From CAYTTA01 sp964440655 (GTDB lineage Bacteria > Bacteroidota > Rhodothermia > Balneolales > Balneolaceae), in the NCBI GenBank assembly GCA_964440655.1, contig CAYTTA010000013.1, positions 1-46,311 of the forward strand: DNA of 46,311 bases, written 5' to 3'. A model generated the notes under the pieces. It searched no databases, was not told the DNA's origin, and saw only the letters and a program-made list of their open reading frames with translations. The translations under genes and the position numbers were made by a program. Positions 24,339 to 32,840 of this stretch are shown here, piece after piece. The first letter of the stretch is position 1. Every line of letters begins with the position of its first letter.

Positions 24339-26141
24339 TCAGAGTGCCTGAAGTTCCACCATTTTCCGGAACATGGAGTCCCCGTCCCGGTTCAGCTCCT
24401 CGTAGGTTCCCTCCTCCACGATCCGCCCTTTCTCCAGCACGTAGATCCGGTCCGCCTCCCGGATGGTGGAGAGACGGTGGGCAATGATGAGCACCGTCAC
24501 CGATCCTTTCAGGGCGTGGATGCTCTTCTGTATGTAGCGTTCCGACTCGCTGTCGAGGGCGCTGGTCGCCTCGTCGAGTATGAGCAGATCGGGGTTCTTG
24601 TAGAGCTCGCGGGCGATGAAGAGTCTCTGTCGCTGTCCCCCGGAGAGACGGATCCCCCGGTCCCCCACCATGGTGTTGTAGCCCTCCGGAAGCTCCTCGA
24701 TGAACCCGTCGGCGTAGGCGGCCCGGGCCGCCTGGTGAACCCGCTCCCGCACCTCTTCCTCCTTCTCGTAGTCCCCTTTCCAGAGGCAGATGTTGTTGGC
24801 GATCGTATCGTCAAAGACCACCGTCTCCTGGGAGACATAGCCGATCTTCTCCCTCCAGGAGTGCACATCGATCTCTTTTCCGGGGATGTCGTCGATCCGC
24901 ACCTCCCCCTCGTTGGGCCTCAGGAGCAGCGTGACCATGTCGATCAGGGTCGATTTGCCGGCACCCGACTCTCCGACGAAGGCGACGGTGTGGTTCACCG
25001 GGATCTTCAGGTTGATCCCCTTCAGCGTGTCCTCCTTCTCATAACGGAAGGTGACATTCCGGAACTCGACCCCTTCGCGGAGCCGGTCGATCTTTCGCTC
25101 GCCGCCCGGCTCTCGGTTCTTCTCGAGCTTCTCGAACTCCTCGACAACAATCTCGAGCGATCCGATCCGGTCCATCGTCTTCTGCCAGTCGTCCTGGACG
25201 CTGATCAGGAACTGCATCGCCCGGTGGAAGAGAAGGAGCGAGACGAAGATGGGGGCGATGGTGGACTCGAATACCAGCACCTGGATGATGATCACAATGA
25301 GCAGAAAGATCACCGAGACCGGCTCCCGCAGCGCCAGGGTGAATGCGCTGGCAGTCCCCTGCCGGAACATGTACCCAGCCAGTTTGCGGATGCTCCCCAT
25401 CACCCCGCCCCGCAGATGCTGCATCTGATTGGTGGAGGCGAGGTATTTGAAGGACTGGATCGTCTGGACCAGAAACTTGCTCAGGTTCCCCTCCTCGACG
25501 GCTGCCTTGCGGGAGAGCCGCTGTACATACTGGTTCAGGTAGCGGAACAGGTAGAGAAGCAGCACCCCGGTCACAACCGCCATCAGGGCGAAATTCCATG
25601 CCAGAAGGAAGGCGATCGCCAGATAGGTGATCGTGACGATGAACGTGGAGAGGAAACGGGTGAAGGTCTCGAACGAGCGGATGAAGTTGTTGATCTGCCC
25701 GTTGATGATGTTGATGAAATGCCCGGTGTTGTGCTCCACGTAGTAGCGGTAGTCCATGTCCCGGTAGGCATTGAACATCTTCCCCTTGATCTCCCGCATC
25801 AAAGCGGCCCGCAGGTAGCTGGCGTAGGCGCCCTCGGCAAACTTGAGCAGCCCCTTTCCGATAAAGACGATTCCGATAAAGAGCAGGATTCCCACCACGG
25901 AGCGGCTTACGCCGAAGAGATCGAGAACCGAGTAGATCGCCTGAACCGCCCTGCCCGCTTCCCCCATCCCTGTGTCGGCGGCTTCGGCAGCCTCGAGCAG
26001 GGGAAGAACCAGTGTGATTCCGAAACCCTCGGCCAGGGCTGCCACCGCCGTGAGCAGGAAAACCAGGTAGAGGCGTCGGCCGATAAAGCGGCGGTAGACC
26101 CTCAGGTAATAGGTTATGCTGTCAAACAACTTCACGTTCAC
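24339..26141 (-). CDS. ABC transporter, fused permease-ATPase (lipid-linked glycan flippase/exporter type)
   Basis: About 600 residues from a GTG at 26141 that overlaps the Wzz-like stop as GTGA; an upstream ATG at 26195 is less likely. Six hydrophobic helices lie in the first ~340 residues. The ATPase has Walker A GESGAGKST, Q-loop YVSQETVVF, signature LSGGQRQRLFIARE, Walker B LLILDEATSALD and switch His in IIAHRLST. This single-chain half-transporter form (MsbA/PglK-like) moves lipid-linked molecules across the inner membrane, and PglK flips undecaprenyl-linked oligosaccharide. No Wzx flippase is seen in the window, so this protein may do that job here. Confidence 0.88.
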   Translation of the reverse strand: MNVKLFDSITYYLRVYRRFIGRRLYLVFLLTAVAALAEGFGITLVLPLLEAAEAADTGMGEAGRAVQAIYSVLDLFGVSRSVVGILLFIGIVFIGKGLLKFAEGAYASYLRAALMREIKGKMFNAYRDMDYRYYVEHNTGHFINIINGQINNFIRSFETFTRFLSTFIVTITYLAIAFLLAWNFALMAVVTGVLLLYLFRYLNQYVQRLSRKAAVEEGNLSKFLVQTIQSFKYLASTNQMQHLRGGVMGSIRKLAGYMFRQGTASAFTLALREPVSVIFLLIVIIIQVLVFESTIAPIFVSLLLFHRAMQFLISVQDDWQKTMDRIGSLEIVVEEFEKLEKNREPGGERKIDRLREGVEFRNVTFRYEKEDTLKGINLKIPVNHTVAFVGESGAGKSTLIDMVTLLLRPNEGEVRIDDIPGKEIDVHSWREKIGYVSQETVVFDDTIANNICLWKGDYEKEEEVRERVHQAARAAYADGFIEELPEGYNTMVGDRGIRLSGGQRQRLFIARELYKNPDLLILDEATSALDSESERYIQKSIHALKGSVTVLIIAHRLSTIREADRIYVLEKGRIVEEGTYEELNRDGDSMFRKMVELQAL

Positions 26142-27400
26142 CCCTCGTTGAATGCCCGGGGCCGTTGCCTGAACTCGTTGAAGAATTGCCTCCACCCCCG
26201 TCGAAGGTAGATCTGCAGGATGCCGAAGAAAACTCCGAGAAAGATCGATCCGGCAACAATCCGGTTGGCCCGGGGGCTGGCGGGGCGGGTCGGTACCGTG
26301 ACCGGTTCGTGGACGGTAAACACGGGAGTCTCCATCTGCACCTTGATCCGCGCCTCCTCCAGTCGGGTGGCCATGGTGCGGTAGAGGTCGTAGGTGAGAT
26401 CGTACTGGGACAGGAGCCGCTGCTCCTGGACCCGGATGCTGGCGCTGGTAAGGTTCTGGTTGCGATCCTGGAAGGCTGCGAGGGAGTCCTGCGCCTGCCG
26501 GAACCGTTTCAGGGCATCCTCATACTGTTCCTGGATGAAGAGCATGTCGAGGGTCGCCTTCTCGGTTCTGTAGCGGGTTACATACTCCTGCAGAAGGGTC
26601 TTGACCACCTCCACCGCCTGTGCCGAAGCGTGCGCATCGGGCAGGCTCACCCCGATCAGGATAAATCCGGTCTGCGGCTCGATCCGGACGGCGATCGCCT
26701 GTTCCATCTCCCGGGCTGCCCGGCGAACACCCGGATCGACCACCAGCGGGACCTCCGGATTGCGGTACCGTGAAAAATCGATGTTGGTGCTGTATTCTTC
26801 TCCGCCCGTAGAACTGAAAAGGGAGCGGAGGGTGGAAGGGAGACCGAAGGTGATGCTCCAGAGGAAGTTCCCCGCCTTCTGAAAAAAGGTCTCTTCCCGG
26901 ACCTGGGTGAGGTATTCGTAAAGGGTGATCTCGCGGTCCAGGCTTTCAAAACGGACGGGGTGCTGCAGCAGTTCGGCCTGGAACGGCAGGCTCTCGATGA
27001 TCCGGGGATAGAGGTTCACACTGATCCCTTCCGGATCGCCGGAGTCGAGCTGGATCCCCAGAATACCCTGATACTGCTGAAGCAGGCGGCTCACATTGGA
27101 CCCCCGAAGGTTTTCCGGCATCAGCGAAGTCTCGGCGTAGTAGATCCGCTCGGAGAAGATGTAGACAAAAGCCCCGAGAATCAGAAAAAGCAGCAGGCTA
27201 CGGACGATCTGACCGCGGTGGTCCCACAGGTCCCTGGCCACTCCCACCAGATCGATGATCTTCTCATCCTCGTCGAACGGCTCGGCCTCCCGGACCGGTA
27301 CAAGACGGTACTCCTCCACCGGATCGGCCGGTGCTGATCGTGAACGCTTTCCCGGCACTTTTGGCTCGGACACCTGATTGTATTCGTCGATATCGCCCAC
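26138..27400 (-). CDS. Wzz/GNVR-type polysaccharide chain-length determinant protein
   Basis: About 420 residues from a GTG at 27400; longer frames to 27529 add a stretch without family character. A first transmembrane helix (IVRSLLLFLILGAFVYIF) follows a ~70-residue cytoplasmic tail, then a large periplasmic domain with a long helical segment (EEYEDALKRFRQAQDSLAAFQDRN region), and a Pro-rich motif (PVTVPTRPASPRAN) before the second helix, as in Wzz/GumC-like proteins. These control polysaccharide chain length with a Wzy polymerase. No tyrosine kinase domain is fused. It is first in a five-gene operon. The start is uncertain. Confidence 0.8.
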   Translation of the reverse strand: MGDIDEYNQVSEPKVPGKRSRSAPADPVEEYRLVPVREAEPFDEDEKIIDLVGVARDLWDHRGQIVRSLLLFLILGAFVYIFSERIYYAETSLMPENLRGSNVSRLLQQYQGILGIQLDSGDPEGISVNLYPRIIESLPFQAELLQHPVRFESLDREITLYEYLTQVREETFFQKAGNFLWSITFGLPSTLRSLFSSTGGEEYSTNIDFSRYRNPEVPLVVDPGVRRAAREMEQAIAVRIEPQTGFILIGVSLPDAHASAQAVEVVKTLLQEYVTRYRTEKATLDMLFIQEQYEDALKRFRQAQDSLAAFQDRNQNLTSASIRVQEQRLLSQYDLTYDLYRTMATRLEEARIKVQMETPVFTVHEPVTVPTRPASPRANRIVAGSIFLGVFFGILQIYLRRGWRQFFNEFRQRPRAFNEG

Positions 27401-27546
27401 GTATTTCAATGGATTCCCAGGAACGTCAAGTCGGCAATATAGGGAAGCTTTTTTCCAGTTAAAACAATCGCGGAACAGGGGTAGAGACAGGTGCAGCAGC
27501 AAGTATTCGCACTTCCATCGCAGTTCCATTGCCCCAAAATTTCAAA

Positions 27547-27598
27547 GCTGTCGTGAGACTGACGTGAGACTGACGTGAGACTCTTCCAGAACGACAGC
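27547..27598. repeat. Inverted repeat enclosing three 11-nt tandem repeats
   Basis: GCTGTCGT (27547-27554) and ACGACAGC (27591-27598) are perfect inverted copies. Between them GTGAGACTGAC occurs twice and a third partial copy follows. The element lies just downstream of the cohesin-type gene stop (27603) and upstream of the Wzz-like gene; it may end or modulate transcription, though it lacks a T tract. Confidence 0.55.
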
Positions 27599-27602
27599 AA
27601 AC

Positions 27603-30146
27603 TTACCGTAGAAGGACCATTCTACGGACGATCTGCTGGCTGCCGGTCGAGAGGCGGTAGAAATAGAGACCTGCCGCCAGTTCACCCGGCTGAAAAGTAA
27701 CCGTATAGCTGCCCGGTTGCTGCTCCTCCTCCACAAGAGTCGCCACCAGCCGGCCCACGAGATCGAAGATCTGTAGCTGCACGGGCTCCTGCCCGGGGAT
27801 CCGGTACCGTATCCGGGTCTCTTCTCCGAAGGGATTGGGGTAGTTCTGCTCCAGCTCGATCCGTTGCGGCTTCAGGTCTGCCGGACCCGAAAGCTGCAGT
27901 GCCGCCTCCCTCCACGGCTCCACCCGGCCTTCCGGACCGGAGAGCTCAAGATGCTGCAGGCTGAGAAGCACCCCTTCCGGCCAGGGTTCCCGCGCCCTGA
28001 TCCTCAGGCTGGCCAGATGGGAAGATCCGGCAAGACTCCTTCTGCCCCGCAGGATGAGCGCCTCATCATACCAGCCATCCTGCTGCTTGCGGAACTCCAA
28101 TAGACGGTTCTCCTCCTGCCACTCTGCCGCCCACTCCGGAAGTGGCCCGGGCACCACCTCCCAGTACGATTCAGGGATCCCTTCCACCGCCATCCGGTAG
28201 GCCACCCCGCGATGGTCCGGCTGGAGCCGTGTTGTAAGATCCACCAGAACCTCTTCACCCGGCGGGAGGGCCGGGAGGGATGCAAACGCGATCAGGCTCT
28301 TGGCAGCCGGGCTGCTTTCGTGGGCGGGGTTGTTCTCCTGGGCGAGGCTGCTTTTTTCTAAATCCGCGCTGCTTCTACCGTAGTGAAGGCCTACCGGCAG
28401 CAGATCGTTCTGGTCAACCCGCCCGTCCCCGTTGGCATCGGCATGCGTCGCGTCGGCGGGGATCCACTCCTCCACCTGCCTCGGTTCGAACCGGATAAAA
28501 TCATAGACCGGTTTCGGACCGGTTGTTCCCCAGTGGTATCCGATCGGGAAGAGATCCGACAGCCCCACCTCCCCGTCCCGGTTCGTGTCTCCCGGCAGGA
28601 CCTGGGTCATCACCGGATCCCGGTTTATTCCCTCAATCCGGATGTCGGCGACCCGGTGCACTCCGGTCGTACTGATCGCCCCGTTCCCGTCCAGCCTCTC
28701 CCCGCTGCTCCGGAGCCACCGGAGGTGGATCTCTTCCCGGTCCGTAAAGTGTGGCGGCAGGTTCAGTCCAGCCAGATGAAACGGATTCTCCGCCGACAGG
28801 TCGATGCCGCCTCCCGGCAGATCCTCCCACTCCTCCCCGTCCAGACTCGCCTGCACCTGAAAATGTCGGGGCCCGGAATTGGTGCCCGTGTGGGATGAGC
28901 TTAGTGTCACCTCCCCGAAATGGCGGGTCGAAAGAGTCACCGCCAGATAGGCTTCTTCTCCCTCCTTCGGCTGCCACCCTTGAATATTGAGCCAGGTGAG
29001 GCCACTGCCGCTGCCTGGTTTCTGCAGATTAAGCGGATCGGTGAGCGGGGTCACCCCCGCTACCCGGAGCACCGCATGATCGTTGGCCGGCACCGAAATG
29101 GATGGTGTAAGAAGTTCATCGGCAAAGTCCCAGGCGGCCAGAATGTAGCGGAAAGCAGGGGGCGAATGGATCACCAGCTGCGGAGAGCCATGGGCCGCCC
29201 CGTCCCAGAAACCACCTGTTCCTGCGTAGTGATACGGCTCCTCATCCAGCCGGGCCCGCATCGCCAGATACCAGCTCCCCGGCGGGAGACCGGTCGCCAT
29301 CTCCGCTTCAAGCAGAAAGTATCCATCCGCTGTCGGGATGGTCCCGACCGGCCGCCACGACTCTTCGCTCCAGGTGTCGGGCGGGGTGTTATCCGGGCTG
29401 ATGCCGGCTTCGATGCGGAGCCGGTGGTACCCGCCCTCCTCATCCGGCTCAGTGGTGATCCCGCTGGCATGGATCCTCCCCTTCAGAAGAAAGGGCTCCC
29501 CCTGGATGATTTCATTGGATGCGGGAAGATCGATTTGAAACACCCCGATCCCCTCTCTCACAACCACAGCAAGTTCTTCGGGTCCGGTAAGATCCAGCGG
29601 TTTGCCCGTCGAATCGTGCATCCGGACGGTATTGAACGTGAGAGCCACCCTTCCAGTGTCGGCCGTGGCGGTGACCCGCCAGGTGAGCTCCAGAAAGGCT
29701 CCCTGATCCACCTGACTCTCTCCATCCGTACGGGAGACGGCCACCCCGAGACTCCCCGGCCGGTTCTCGCCGGTGATTTCAATCCCGCCCTCTGTGAGTC
29801 CGGTCGGTGTAGCCTTGACAAACTCGATCCTCTCCGGATCAAAACGAAGCTCTGCACCGAAGAAGTAGAGATCCTCCGCCTGATCGAGCGAGAGCAGGAC
29901 CCGGAACTCCTGATTGGGGCCTGCCTGGAGCGGGATGACACTGCCTGATAGGGGTTCAGGTTGTGCAGCGGGTGCGGGTTGTGCGGCGGGTGCGGGTTGT
30001 GCGGCGGGTGCGGGTTGTGCGGCGGGTGCGGGTTGTGCAGGTTGCGCGGCGGCGGGCTCCGGAAACCGGATCAGAAGCAGCAGTAGCAGCTGCATCAGCA
30101 GCAAAAGACGCAGTGAAGATGGGTGTGGGTGCGAGTGCAGGATCAT
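27603..30146 (-). CDS. Secreted cohesin-like and dockerin-like protein with T9SS sorting domain
   Basis: 847 residues. A Leu-rich signal peptide is followed by a Pro-Ala-Gln repeat tract (about residues 35-60). Residues ~65-195 resemble a cohesin-like domain (LDQAEDLYFFGAELRFDPE and GAFLELTWRVTATADTG). Around 565-625 two calcium-loop repeats, GDTNRDGEVGLSDLFPIG and ADANGDGRVDQNDLLPVG, form a dockerin type I-like module. The C-terminus from ELEQNYPNPFGEETRIRYRI to the end is a type IX sorting domain. The middle resembles beta-sandwich repeats. Bearing both cohesin and dockerin partners in one chain suggests self-association or a surface scaffold, which is inferred. Confidence 0.8.
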   Translation of the reverse strand: MILHSHPHPSSLRLLLLMQLLLLLLIRFPEPAAAQPAQPAPAAQPAPAAQPAPAAQPAPAAQPEPLSGSVIPLQAGPNQEFRVLLSLDQAEDLYFFGAELRFDPERIEFVKATPTGLTEGGIEITGENRPGSLGVAVSRTDGESQVDQGAFLELTWRVTATADTGRVALTFNTVRMHDSTGKPLDLTGPEELAVVVREGIGVFQIDLPASNEIIQGEPFLLKGRIHASGITTEPDEEGGYHRLRIEAGISPDNTPPDTWSEESWRPVGTIPTADGYFLLEAEMATGLPPGSWYLAMRARLDEEPYHYAGTGGFWDGAAHGSPQLVIHSPPAFRYILAAWDFADELLTPSISVPANDHAVLRVAGVTPLTDPLNLQKPGSGSGLTWLNIQGWQPKEGEEAYLAVTLSTRHFGEVTLSSSHTGTNSGPRHFQVQASLDGEEWEDLPGGGIDLSAENPFHLAGLNLPPHFTDREEIHLRWLRSSGERLDGNGAISTTGVHRVADIRIEGINRDPVMTQVLPGDTNRDGEVGLSDLFPIGYHWGTTGPKPVYDFIRFEPRQVEEWIPADATHADANGDGRVDQNDLLPVGLHYGRSSADLEKSSLAQENNPAHESSPAAKSLIAFASLPALPPGEEVLVDLTTRLQPDHRGVAYRMAVEGIPESYWEVVPGPLPEWAAEWQEENRLLEFRKQQDGWYDEALILRGRRSLAGSSHLASLRIRAREPWPEGVLLSLQHLELSGPEGRVEPWREAALQLSGPADLKPQRIELEQNYPNPFGEETRIRYRIPGQEPVQLQIFDLVGRLVATLVEEEQQPGSYTVTFQPGELAAGLYFYRLSTGSQQIVRRMVLLR
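29958..30047 (-). repeat. Five 18-nt tandem repeats encoding a Pro-Ala-Gln tract
   Basis: Plus-strand units of GGGTTGTGCGGCGGGTGC run head to tail with small changes in the first and last copies. Each encodes six residues (PAPAAQ) just after the signal peptide of the cohesin-type protein. Confidence 0.9.
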
Positions 30147-30177
30147 CCGGATTCTCTCTGATTCTTTTGTTCTTCTT

Positions 30178-30387
30178 GTTCCAATCCAGGGGGCTTCCAG
30201 GCTACAGGCCAGGCGGACTTCAGGCCAGGCGGNNNNNNNNNNNNNNNNNNNNNNNNNNNNNNNNNNNNNNNNNNNNNNNNNNNNNNNNNNNNNNNNNNNN
30301 NNNNNNNNNNNNNNNNNNNNNNNNNNNNNNNNGTTCCAATCCAGGGGGCTTCCAGGCTACAGGCCAGGCGGACTTCAGGCCAGGCGG
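30178..30387 (+). other. Scaffold gap flanked by identical 55-nt ends
   Basis: 30178-30232 and 30333-30387 are identical and border 100 N. An exact 55-nt overlap at a fixed-length gap is the mark of unmerged contig ends in a k=55 assembly, so the true sequence may have one copy and no gap, or a collapsed repeat. Confidence 0.85.
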
Positions 30388-30449
30388 TCCTGCTGGACTT
30401 CTAATTACCCGGGATATTCCACATCCACATATAGTGTTTTACGCTATCG

Positions 30450-30489
30450 GTGATTATTCAAATAAGAGCGTCTTCGTTTGAATAATCAC
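30450..30489. promoter_or_regulatory. Long perfect hairpin, 13-bp stem with nested inner stem
   Basis: GTGATTATTCAAA (30450-30462) and TTTGAATAATCAC (30477-30489) are perfect inverted repeats. The 14-nt interior holds a second stem AAGA-GCG-TCTT. It is AT-rich without a T tract, lying between the PorD gene end and the cohesin-type gene start. It may be an operator, a transcript-end structure or a mobile-element relic. Confidence 0.55.
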
Positions 30490-30514
30490 AGAGGGTCGTG
30501 GAGGGTATTGTATG

Positions 30515-30655
30515 GCCGAAATCTGAACCTCCGGGCGAGGTCTGAACCACCGAGCGCTGTCGAAGTCTGAACCTCCGGGCGAGGCCGAAATCTGAACCAC
30601 CAGGCGCAGCCGAAAGTCTCAACCATCGGGTGGCGCGGCCGAAAGCCTCCGAAGC
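30515..30655 (+). repeat. Degenerate repeats of a CTGAACC(T/A)CCGGGCG box
   Basis: About five to six imperfect copies of a unit centred on GAAATCTGAACCTCCGGGCG with spacing of about 22-29 nt. Unequal spacing and decay between copies speak against CRISPR. Confidence 0.6.
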
Positions 30656-30788
30656 TTTAGATCCCGGTTCCCCCCGATACTTTCACTCCGCGTCTGAAGA
30701 TGTGAAAACTCTAATGGTCTATCGCCACAGACCCGCCAGCGTCTTTTAGATGCCGGGACCGCCGCTTACTTTACCCGCACCGGTCGGC

Positions 30789-30842
30789 CCGCACGATATG
30801 CCGGGTCGGGCCGCACGATATGCCGGGTCGGGCCGCATTCGG
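30789..30842 (+). repeat. 22-nt tandem repeats
   Basis: Two exact 22-nt units (30789-30810 and 30811-30832) containing GCACGATATGCCGGGTCGG, followed by a partial third. They end about 18 nt from the PorD stop. Confidence 0.8.
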
Positions 30843-30859
30843 ACCACCACTCCCCCGCA

Positions 30860-31810
30860 TCACCTTAATCTCTCATACTCCGTGGAGTGGCCCGGGTCGG
30901 TCTCTCGAAGAAGATTGTAGGCACGCAGCCGTACACTGGCTGGTGCAGATTCAAAGAAAGCAGTGATCTCCCGGTACTTGGTGTCAAAGAAGAGATCGTA
31001 AAGATAGCTGCGTCCTGTACGGTCCCGGTTCTCCCTGATTGTCTCGATGGCTGCCATCACCTCCCTCCAGGCGGTTCCGGCATCAGAAGAAAACTGATCC
31101 AGACCCAGTCGATGATAACGGTAGAGTCCTTCCCGAAACTCCTCATAGAGCGGATTGATCAGATCATGGACAAGACGGTATCGATTCCGCTGATTCCCGA
31201 AACCGGGTCCCCACCCCTCGGCCCCCACCGTCTGGGCGATCTCCAGGATCTGCATCGCCTGTTCAAAATAGCGGGATCCGCCAAGTGGTGAGAAGGTGTC
31301 GGAGTCAAAGCCAAGAATCAGATAGACATAAAAATCGATGAAAGAGGTCAGCTCATCAAACCGGAGATCATCACGGATCAGGCTCTGGTTGCGCTCATAC
31401 CGGAAGCTCCAGTCGTTATCGATCAGAATAACGGGAGAGGTCTCTCGCGTGGTTTCAAAGACGGGACGGGAGGGCTGGATAATCACCTCCGCCTGATAGG
31501 TGCCCATTGCATCAACCCCGGTCAGGATGACCTGGATCCGGCATCCGATCCTCTCATGGGGCGTAAAACTCAGTTGCGTCCAGCGGTTTTCGTTGATGTA
31601 GCGCGCCATGCTGCTCCCCAGATCGGCAATCTCCAGCGACTGCGTTCCCAGGCGCCGGTCATCCACAGAAACAGAGCACTGCAGCTCCTGACCATGAAGG
31701 GTGTAAGGAATCCCGGCCAGAAGGATCATACAGACTAATACGGCGATCGGTGATCGTGTTCGGTGGTTCCCGCCTCTTTTGGAGTAATTAAAAAGCACGT
31801 TCCAGGTCAT
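30860..31810 (-). CDS. porD: Type IX secretion protein PorD (DUF4835)
   Basis: About 316 residues from the ATG at 31810; ATG 31837 and a longer frame to 31888 are alternatives. A hydrophobic leader ends YTLHGQE. The mature start LQCSVSVDDRRLGTQSLEIADLGSSMARYINENRWTQLSF is the PorD pattern, followed by ERIGCRIQVILTG, FIDFYVYLILGFDSDTFSPLGGSRYFEQA (conserved LGxDxDSFSxxGGxxYF in the family) and GWGPGFGNQRNRY. PorD is a periplasmic/envelope component of the type IX secretion system, matching the sorting domains on two proteins in the window. It diverges from the small barrel gene. Confidence 0.85.
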   Translation of the reverse strand: MTWNVLFNYSKRGGNHRTRSPIAVLVCMILLAGIPYTLHGQELQCSVSVDDRRLGTQSLEIADLGSSMARYINENRWTQLSFTPHERIGCRIQVILTGVDAMGTYQAEVIIQPSRPVFETTRETSPVILIDNDWSFRYERNQSLIRDDLRFDELTSFIDFYVYLILGFDSDTFSPLGGSRYFEQAMQILEIAQTVGAEGWGPGFGNQRNRYRLVHDLINPLYEEFREGLYRYHRLGLDQFSSDAGTAWREVMAAIETIRENRDRTGRSYLYDLFFDTKYREITAFFESAPASVRLRAYNLLRETDPGHSTEYERLR

Positions 31811-31900
31811 CGGATGATCTATTGTCGACCGCTCCATATTCGGAATTTCCTCTCTGGAATCAAACGGGCCCTTCCCTGCTTCCCGCACAGCTGTACTGCG

Positions 31901-32683
31901 ATGTTATTGCTCTTGCTGGTCTGCGGACCGGACAACGTTCAGGGACAGGGAGTGTTCGGCGCCCGTGCCCTGGCGATGGGATCGGTCACTGCACTTCCCG
32001 ACGACAACTGGGCTCTGTTTCACAACCCCGCACTACTGCCGTCGGGTCCGGCAAATGCATCCTTCTACGTCATGAGATTTGCAGGGATGGAGGAACTGAC
32101 CGATCTGGCCGCCGTGGTTTCCGGGGAGCTGGCGGGCGGCACCGTAAGCGCGGGGGTGCACCGCTACGGATTTGAACTCTTTCATGAAACGCGCTTGCGG
32201 AGCGGTTACCGGCGCCGCACCGGCCCCCTTTTCTATGGAGCCCTGCTGAGCTACAGCCACATCAGCCAGGGCGGGGGATACGGATCGGCAGGAGCACTCT
32301 CGGTCGATCTGGGGGCCGGGGCCTTGCTCGGGGAACGGCTCCTCTTTGCCACGCGGGCCGCCAACATCAACCGTGCATCCTATGGACGCAGCGACGAGGT
32401 CCTGCCTCAGGAACTCTCACTGGGCCTGGCCTGGCAGATGTCGGAGGTGGCGATGATGGTGGCCGATCTGGTCAAGGATGTCCGGTTTCCCGTCTCCTTC
32501 CGGGGCGGTTTCGAGATCCAGATTCTCTCGCGGATCCATGTCCGCACCGGTCTTACGACCGAGCCGCGGACCTGGTCGTTCGGGTTCGGGTACCGGGGTC
32601 TTCGTATCGAAGCCAATGTTGCCATCCAGCGGCATGATGTGCTGGGAATGAGCCCGGGGGTGGATATCGGGCTGTTGCTTTAA
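31901..32683 (+). CDS. Small outer-membrane beta-barrel, PorV/PorQ-like
   Basis: About 260 residues if started at ATG 31901; the frame is open to 31763, and ATG 31814 is a longer option that leaves no space to the divergent PorD start. The leader LLLLLVCGPDNVQGQ suggests export. The mature start GVFGARALAMGSVTALPDDNWALFHNPALLP matches the ARxLAMGxxxxA..D.xAxxxNPA signature of PorV/PorQ/UPF0164 barrels. The rest alternates hydrophobic and polar residues in Gly-rich strands. PorV-type proteins take part in type IX export, so its place beside PorD is suggestive, but the exact member is not settled. Confidence 0.65.
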   Translation: MLLLLLVCGPDNVQGQGVFGARALAMGSVTALPDDNWALFHNPALLPSGPANASFYVMRFAGMEELTDLAAVVSGELAGGTVSAGVHRYGFELFHETRLRSGYRRRTGPLFYGALLSYSHISQGGGYGSAGALSVDLGAGALLGERLLFATRAANINRASYGRSDEVLPQELSLGLAWQMSEVAMMVADLVKDVRFPVSFRGGFEIQILSRIHVRTGLTTEPRTWSFGFGYRGLRIEANVAIQRHDVLGMSPGVDIGLLL

Positions 32684-32705
32684 ATCGGCGTTTATAGCCG
32701 GACTT

Positions 32706-32810
32706 CCATGCAAAATGCCATGCCAGATGCCAAGCCCGGTTGCCATGTGGATTGCTATGCCAGATGCCGTACCGGATACCGTACCGGAATGCCATGCAAA
32801 ATGCCATGCC
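32706..32810 (+). repeat. Repeats of ATGCCATGCC-type boxes between two barrel genes
   Basis: CCATGCAAAATGCCATGCC occurs exactly at 32706-32724 and 32792-32810. The interval is filled with related GATGCC, CCATG and GTACCGGA boxes. The stretch stays open in frame but has no coding character. Confidence 0.7.
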
Positions 32811-32840
32811 GGTTACAGTGAGCAGGATCTCAACCCTACG

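Larger units (their letters stand above)
30147..30859. other. Repeat-rich intergenic region with a scaffold gap, no gene seen
   Basis: The 713-nt region between the PorD gene end and the cohesin-type gene start holds a 100-N gap, a long hairpin and two sets of degenerate tandem repeats, listed separately. No frame with coding character is visible. Confidence 0.7.

Noticed and set aside
24339..26195. ATG at 26195 as start of the ABC transporter
   Set aside because: It would overlap the Wzz-like gene by 58 nt; the GTG at 26141 gives a GTGA junction and starts near the first helix.
24315..26210. Long open frame on the plus strand opposite the ABC transporter
   Set aside because: It is antisense to a gene with all ABC motifs; its translation has no recognisable domain and reflects GC-rich third positions.
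30178..30387. 55-nt direct repeats as attachment or transposon ends
   Set aside because: Exact equality of length at two fixed 100-N gaps points to assembly overlap.
30515..30655. CRISPR array
   Set aside because: Copies are imperfect, spacing is uneven and too short for spacers, and no cas gene is in the window.
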